A stretch of 64,000 nt of DNA, from positions 1 to 64,000 of the forward strand of contig CAYQDW010000005.1 of the NCBI GenBank assembly GCA_964416385.1. Reading direction: 5' to 3'. Under the pieces are notes generated by a model. That model made no database searches and was not told the DNA's origin. It was given only the letters and a program-made list of their open reading frames with translations. Of this stretch, positions 61,454 to 64,000 are shown in pieces. The position numbers were made by a program, and so were the translations under genes. Origin of the DNA: JAUHWL01 sp964416385. Its GTDB lineage: Bacteria; Bacteroidota; Bacteroidia; Flavobacteriales; Schleiferiaceae. Every line of letters starts with the position of its first letter. Position 1 is the stretch's first letter.

Positions 61454-62245
61454 ATGAGTGAACACATTGTAGTACCCACAATGGCAGAAAAATTGGCCAA
61501 AGGTGAAAAGCCTGAAGTTCTTTTTTGGGTTGGATGCGCAGGTAGTTTTGATGACCGTGCCAAACGCATCACCAAGGCCTTTGCACGAATTCTGAACAAA
61601 GCAAACGTAGATTTTGCCGTTTTAGGCACTGAAGAAAGCTGTACCGGAGACCCTGCTAAACGCGCTGGTAATGAGTTTCTTTTCCAGATGCAAGCCATGA
61701 TGAATATACAAGTACTGAATGGCTATGAGGTAACCAAGATTGTAACTACTTGTCCGCACTGCTTTAACACGCTAAAAAACGAATACCCAGAATTGGGCGG
61801 AACTTTTGATGTTATGCACCATACGCAATTCATCAATAAATTGTTGGCAGAGGGTAGGCTAAGCATAAACGGTGGTAGTTTTAAAGGTAGACGCATAACG
61901 TATCACGACCCATGTTATTTAGGTCGTGCCAATGATGTTTATGAAGCCCCAAGAGATTTAATCAAAAAGTTAGATGCCGAATTGGTTGAAATGAGACGCT
62001 GCCGCCAAAATGGCCTCTGCTGCGGTGCTGGTGGCGCACAGATGTTTAAAGAACCTGAAAAAGGGAATAAAGACATCAATATAGAACGCACCGAAGAAGC
62101 CCTAGAAACCAAACCAGAATTCATTGCAACGGGTTGCCCCTTTTGCAATACCATGATGACAGACGGCATCAAAAACAAAGAAAAAGAAGCTGAAGTAAAA
62201 GTTATGGACTTGGCAGAACTAATTGCCATGGCTGAAGAGTTATAG
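61454..62245 (+). CDS. CCG-domain (heterodisulfide reductase B-like) protein
   Basis: The 263-residue protein has two cysteine-rich CCG repeats: FWVGCAGSFDDR with CTGDPAKR and TTCPHCFNTLKNEYP in the first half, then HDPCYLGRAND with LCCGAGGAQMF and TGCPFCNTMM in the second. CCG domains bind the noncubane Fe-S cluster of HdrB-type proteins and pass electrons to or from thiol-disulfide or unknown quinone-like acceptors. It completes the HdrC-like protein at 55371-56675 but is 4.8 kb away. It has its own promoter-like box. Confidence 0.88.
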   Translation: MSEHIVVPTMAEKLAKGEKPEVLFWVGCAGSFDDRAKRITKAFARILNKANVDFAVLGTEESCTGDPAKRAGNEFLFQMQAMMNIQVLNGYEVTKIVTTCPHCFNTLKNEYPELGGTFDVMHHTQFINKLLAEGRLSINGGSFKGRRITYHDPCYLGRANDVYEAPRDLIKKLDAELVEMRRCRQNGLCCGAGGAQMFKEPEKGNKDINIERTEEALETKPEFIATGCPFCNTMMTDGIKNKEKEAEVKVMDLAELIAMAEEL

Positions 62246-62628
62246 ATAAACTAAGGGTTTAGAGGCGTAAATAGACTTTTGTAATTTAATCATGTAAAAA
62301 TTAGACGAAATGGCAGGTGTTATGCTAACCAAGCCTACACTTACCTTAAAATCAAAATATCATCGCGCAAGCAAAACGCCATGCAAGTACGCATGGCAAA
62401 GGTTTACTAGAAGCTTGTGTATAACAATTTTAAGTTCCTAACAGCAACAGAAAAAAGCCGAAGTATGACCAATAAATATTTTGTGGACACGGATGTTTTA
62501 TTGGATTCAAGTACAGAACGCGAAGTATCTGTAAAAGCAATCATTACACGACATGTAAAAGATTCTAACAAGGGTAGCTTAGGCATATTTACTCCTTCTG
62601 ATTTTCCGAATATTTGTCTTTATAATCT
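62246..62628 (+). other. 383-bp region without a confident gene
   Basis: This stretch carries one weak reading frame from GTG 62417 or ATG 62465 to 62632, about 55-71 residues, overlapping the next gene by 4 bp (MTNKYFVDTDVLLDSS...); it has no recognisable motif and unremarkable composition. I see no tRNA, hairpin with T-run or repeat. It could hold a small coupled gene or a decayed remnant. Confidence 0.3.
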
Positions 62629-63156
62629 ATGAGAAAAGTAATCCTCTACATCGCCACAAGTTTAGACGGCTTTATCGCTAAAAAAGATGGCGGCTTAGAC
62701 TGGCTTGAAAAATTTCCGCATCCCGAAGGTGAGGATTATGGCTATGTAGACCTGTTAAACCGCATTGATACCACCTTAATGGGCAGGAACACCTATGATT
62801 TTGTAGCCAATTATGATGGCCCATTCCCCTACCCTGACACCACTAATTATGTTTTTTCTAACCGCGACATAGCGCATAAACTACCCATAGAAATTATTAG
62901 TGGTGATGCCGTTGCATTTTTAAAAGACCTAAAGAATAAACCAGGAAAAGACATTTGGTTGATTGGTGGTGGTCGCCTAAATACTTCTTTTGCAAATGCG
63001 GGTTTAATAGATGAAGTAATCATTACACAGATTCCTGTTTTTATTGGCTTAGGGATTCCTGTGTTTGATGGGCTAGAAGAAGACCTCAAGTTCAAAAAAG
63101 TTAGTAGCACCACATATCCCAATGGCGTTACAAAATTTCACCTAAACAGGCTCTAG
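62629..63156 (+). CDS. Dihydrofolate reductase-like RibD C-terminal domain protein
   Basis: The 175-residue protein has the DHFR/RibD-C fold: KVILYIATSLDGFIAKKDGG start, LMGRNTYDFV, and WLIGGGRLNTSF with VIITQIPVFIGLG near the end. This YyaP/YwjB-like family binds NADPH and is annotated as dihydrofolate reductase family, but its real substrate is mostly unknown. The stop is 4 bp from the stop of the convergent peptidase gene. Confidence 0.9.
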   Translation: MRKVILYIATSLDGFIAKKDGGLDWLEKFPHPEGEDYGYVDLLNRIDTTLMGRNTYDFVANYDGPFPYPDTTNYVFSNRDIAHKLPIEIISGDAVAFLKDLKNKPGKDIWLIGGGRLNTSFANAGLIDEVIITQIPVFIGLGIPVFDGLEEDLKFKKVSSTTYPNGVTKFHLNRL

Positions 63157-63160
63157 CGGT

Positions 63161-64000
63161 TTATTTCTTAAGCACATCTGCTTTAAGATTTTGATCCAGC
63201 AAATACACCATAGCTGCAAGCGCTGCACTGCCCAGCGCAAGCTCACGCCTATCTACTGTTTCAAAAACATCTGCTGCGGTGTGGTGATACTTAAAATATT
63301 CTTGCGAATTAACCCCCAAACCCAACTGTAACATATCTGGGTAATACGTACGTAATGGGCCAATATCTACACCACCGTAACCCTGCTTAAAATCGTACAG
63401 TTGGTAACCTTTTTGCAAAGGTTTAGCAAGCTGCTGCACAAAATTCACTTGGGCTTCTGATCCGCTAATATCAAACCCCAGAGGCAAAAACCCACCTCTA
63501 TCACTTTCTATGGCAGCAATATGATTTTCGCCATTTGCAAATGCATAATCGGCATAGCCCTTACCACCAAAATTGCCATTCTCCTCATTCATAAAGAAAA
63601 CGCAGCGCAGTGTGTATTGAGGTTGATATCCCAAGGTTTTTAAGATGCGGAGCGCTTCTAAACTGTGCATTACTCCCGCGCCATCATCATGCGCGCCTTC
63701 GCCAACATCCCAACTATCTAAATGGCCACCAAAAGTTATTATAGCGTTTGCGTTTTTACCAGTTAGCTCGGCCACCACATTATAACTCGTAACAGGTTTA
63801 AGCCATTGGCAATTCATATCTAAGCGCAGGTTTACCTTCCCCTCTTTAAGCCAGCTATTAAGCATTTCACTATCTCGGGTACTTATGGCAGCAGCCGGAA
63901 TTCTTTCAACCCCATCTTCGTACTGCATGCTACCAGTATGCGGATGATCATCAATTTCAGAACCTAATGAGCGAATAATCACGGCAACAGCTCCCTTTTT
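63161..64000 (-). CDS. M28 family metallopeptidase, 5' end outside window
   Basis: At least 280 residues are visible and the frame stays open to the window edge (KKGAVAVIIRS continues upstream), so the N-terminus is missing. The visible part starts in a PA domain insert (VAVIIRSLGSEID) and continues with zinc ligands of the M28 family: GGHLDSWDVGEGAHDDGAG (His and Asp), MNEENGNFGGKGY (Glu-Glu), IESDRGGF (Asp) and KYHHTAADVFETVD (His). This is the plasma glutamate carboxypeptidase / Q-type exopeptidase pattern, secreted for peptide use. Confidence 0.92.
   Translation of the reverse strand, partial: KKGAVAVIIRSLGSEIDDHPHTGSMQYEDGVERIPAAAISTRDSEMLNSWLKEGKVNLRLDMNCQWLKPVTSYNVVAELTGKNANAIITFGGHLDSWDVGEGAHDDGAGVMHSLEALRILKTLGYQPQYTLRCVFFMNEENGNFGGKGYADYAFANGENHIAAIESDRGGFLPLGFDISGSEAQVNFVQQLAKPLQKGYQLYDFKQGYGGVDIGPLRTYYPDMLQLGLGVNSQEYFKYHHTAADVFETVDRRELALGSAALAAMVYLLDQNLKADVLKK

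Overview
The window is one continuous piece of a Bacteroidota chromosome, AT-rich and gene-dense. The sequence evidence for this phylum is: a protein with a type IX secretion (T9SS) C-terminal sorting domain; a PKD-repeat surface protein; an S46 dipeptidyl-peptidase; lipoproteins carrying DUF4920 or DUF4369-type domains; and many genes preceded by the TAnnTTTG -7 box of the Bacteroidota primary sigma factor, mostly without a Shine-Dalgarno sequence. Genus cannot be resolved from the sequence alone. I see no phage, transposase, CRISPR array or rRNA. Most genes are housekeeping or cell-envelope genes.

Layout. 1-2020: the 5' part of a PKD surface protein and three tRNA genes (Arg, Pro, Ser), all on the minus strand. 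2070-6689: a 7TM-HD c-di-AMP phosphodiesterase-like protein, a thiolase, an NlpC/P60 hydrolase and a small lipoprotein. 6686-18065: a minus-strand envelope block with penicillin-binding protein 1C, an alpha-2-macroglobulin lipoprotein, a four-LysM protein with a periplasmic-binding fold, and GMP synthase. 18140-20679: a tightly coupled trio of two MbnP-type lipoproteins and a diheme MauG/cytochrome c peroxidase-like lipoprotein. 20765-25255: an acyltransferase, a NUDIX hydrolase, Dps divergent from OxyR, and an MltF-type lytic transglycosylase. 25490-28739: MiaE, GcvT, a methyltransferase and an Lrp regulator. 28816-35404: a long-form GAPDH, an HtrA protease, a thioesterase, DnaA with a DnaA box, a low-molecular-weight phosphatase and an RsmI-like methylase.

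35448-49154: an Asp/Glu-type S46 peptidase, a TlpA-like lipoprotein with a channel, IlvE, a DUF4920 / cytochrome / MnmD operon, an OmpA / DUF1569 / polytopic patatin operon, an OlsB-like acyltransferase, lipoamide dehydrogenase and RidA. 49321-55300: PabA/TrpG, an LptD-like outer-membrane protein, an amidase and MlaD. 55371-62245: two halves of a heterodisulfide-reductase-like Fe-S pair, separated by about 4.8 kb. That gap holds a HAD phosphatase, a lipoprotein, a T9SS cargo protein, and a phosphodiesterase-TPR-sulfotransferase fusion preceded by an overlapping 48-codon ORF. 62629-64000: a RibD/DHFR-like reductase and the 3' part of an M28 peptidase.

The two places most likely to hold something poorly described are the fusion enzyme with its coupled micro-ORF (58622-61296) and the double-MbnP / diheme operon (18140-20679). 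Start codons were moved from the longest open frame where a promoter box, signal peptide or family N-terminus favoured a later codon. All functional calls come from reading motifs by eye; no database search was run.
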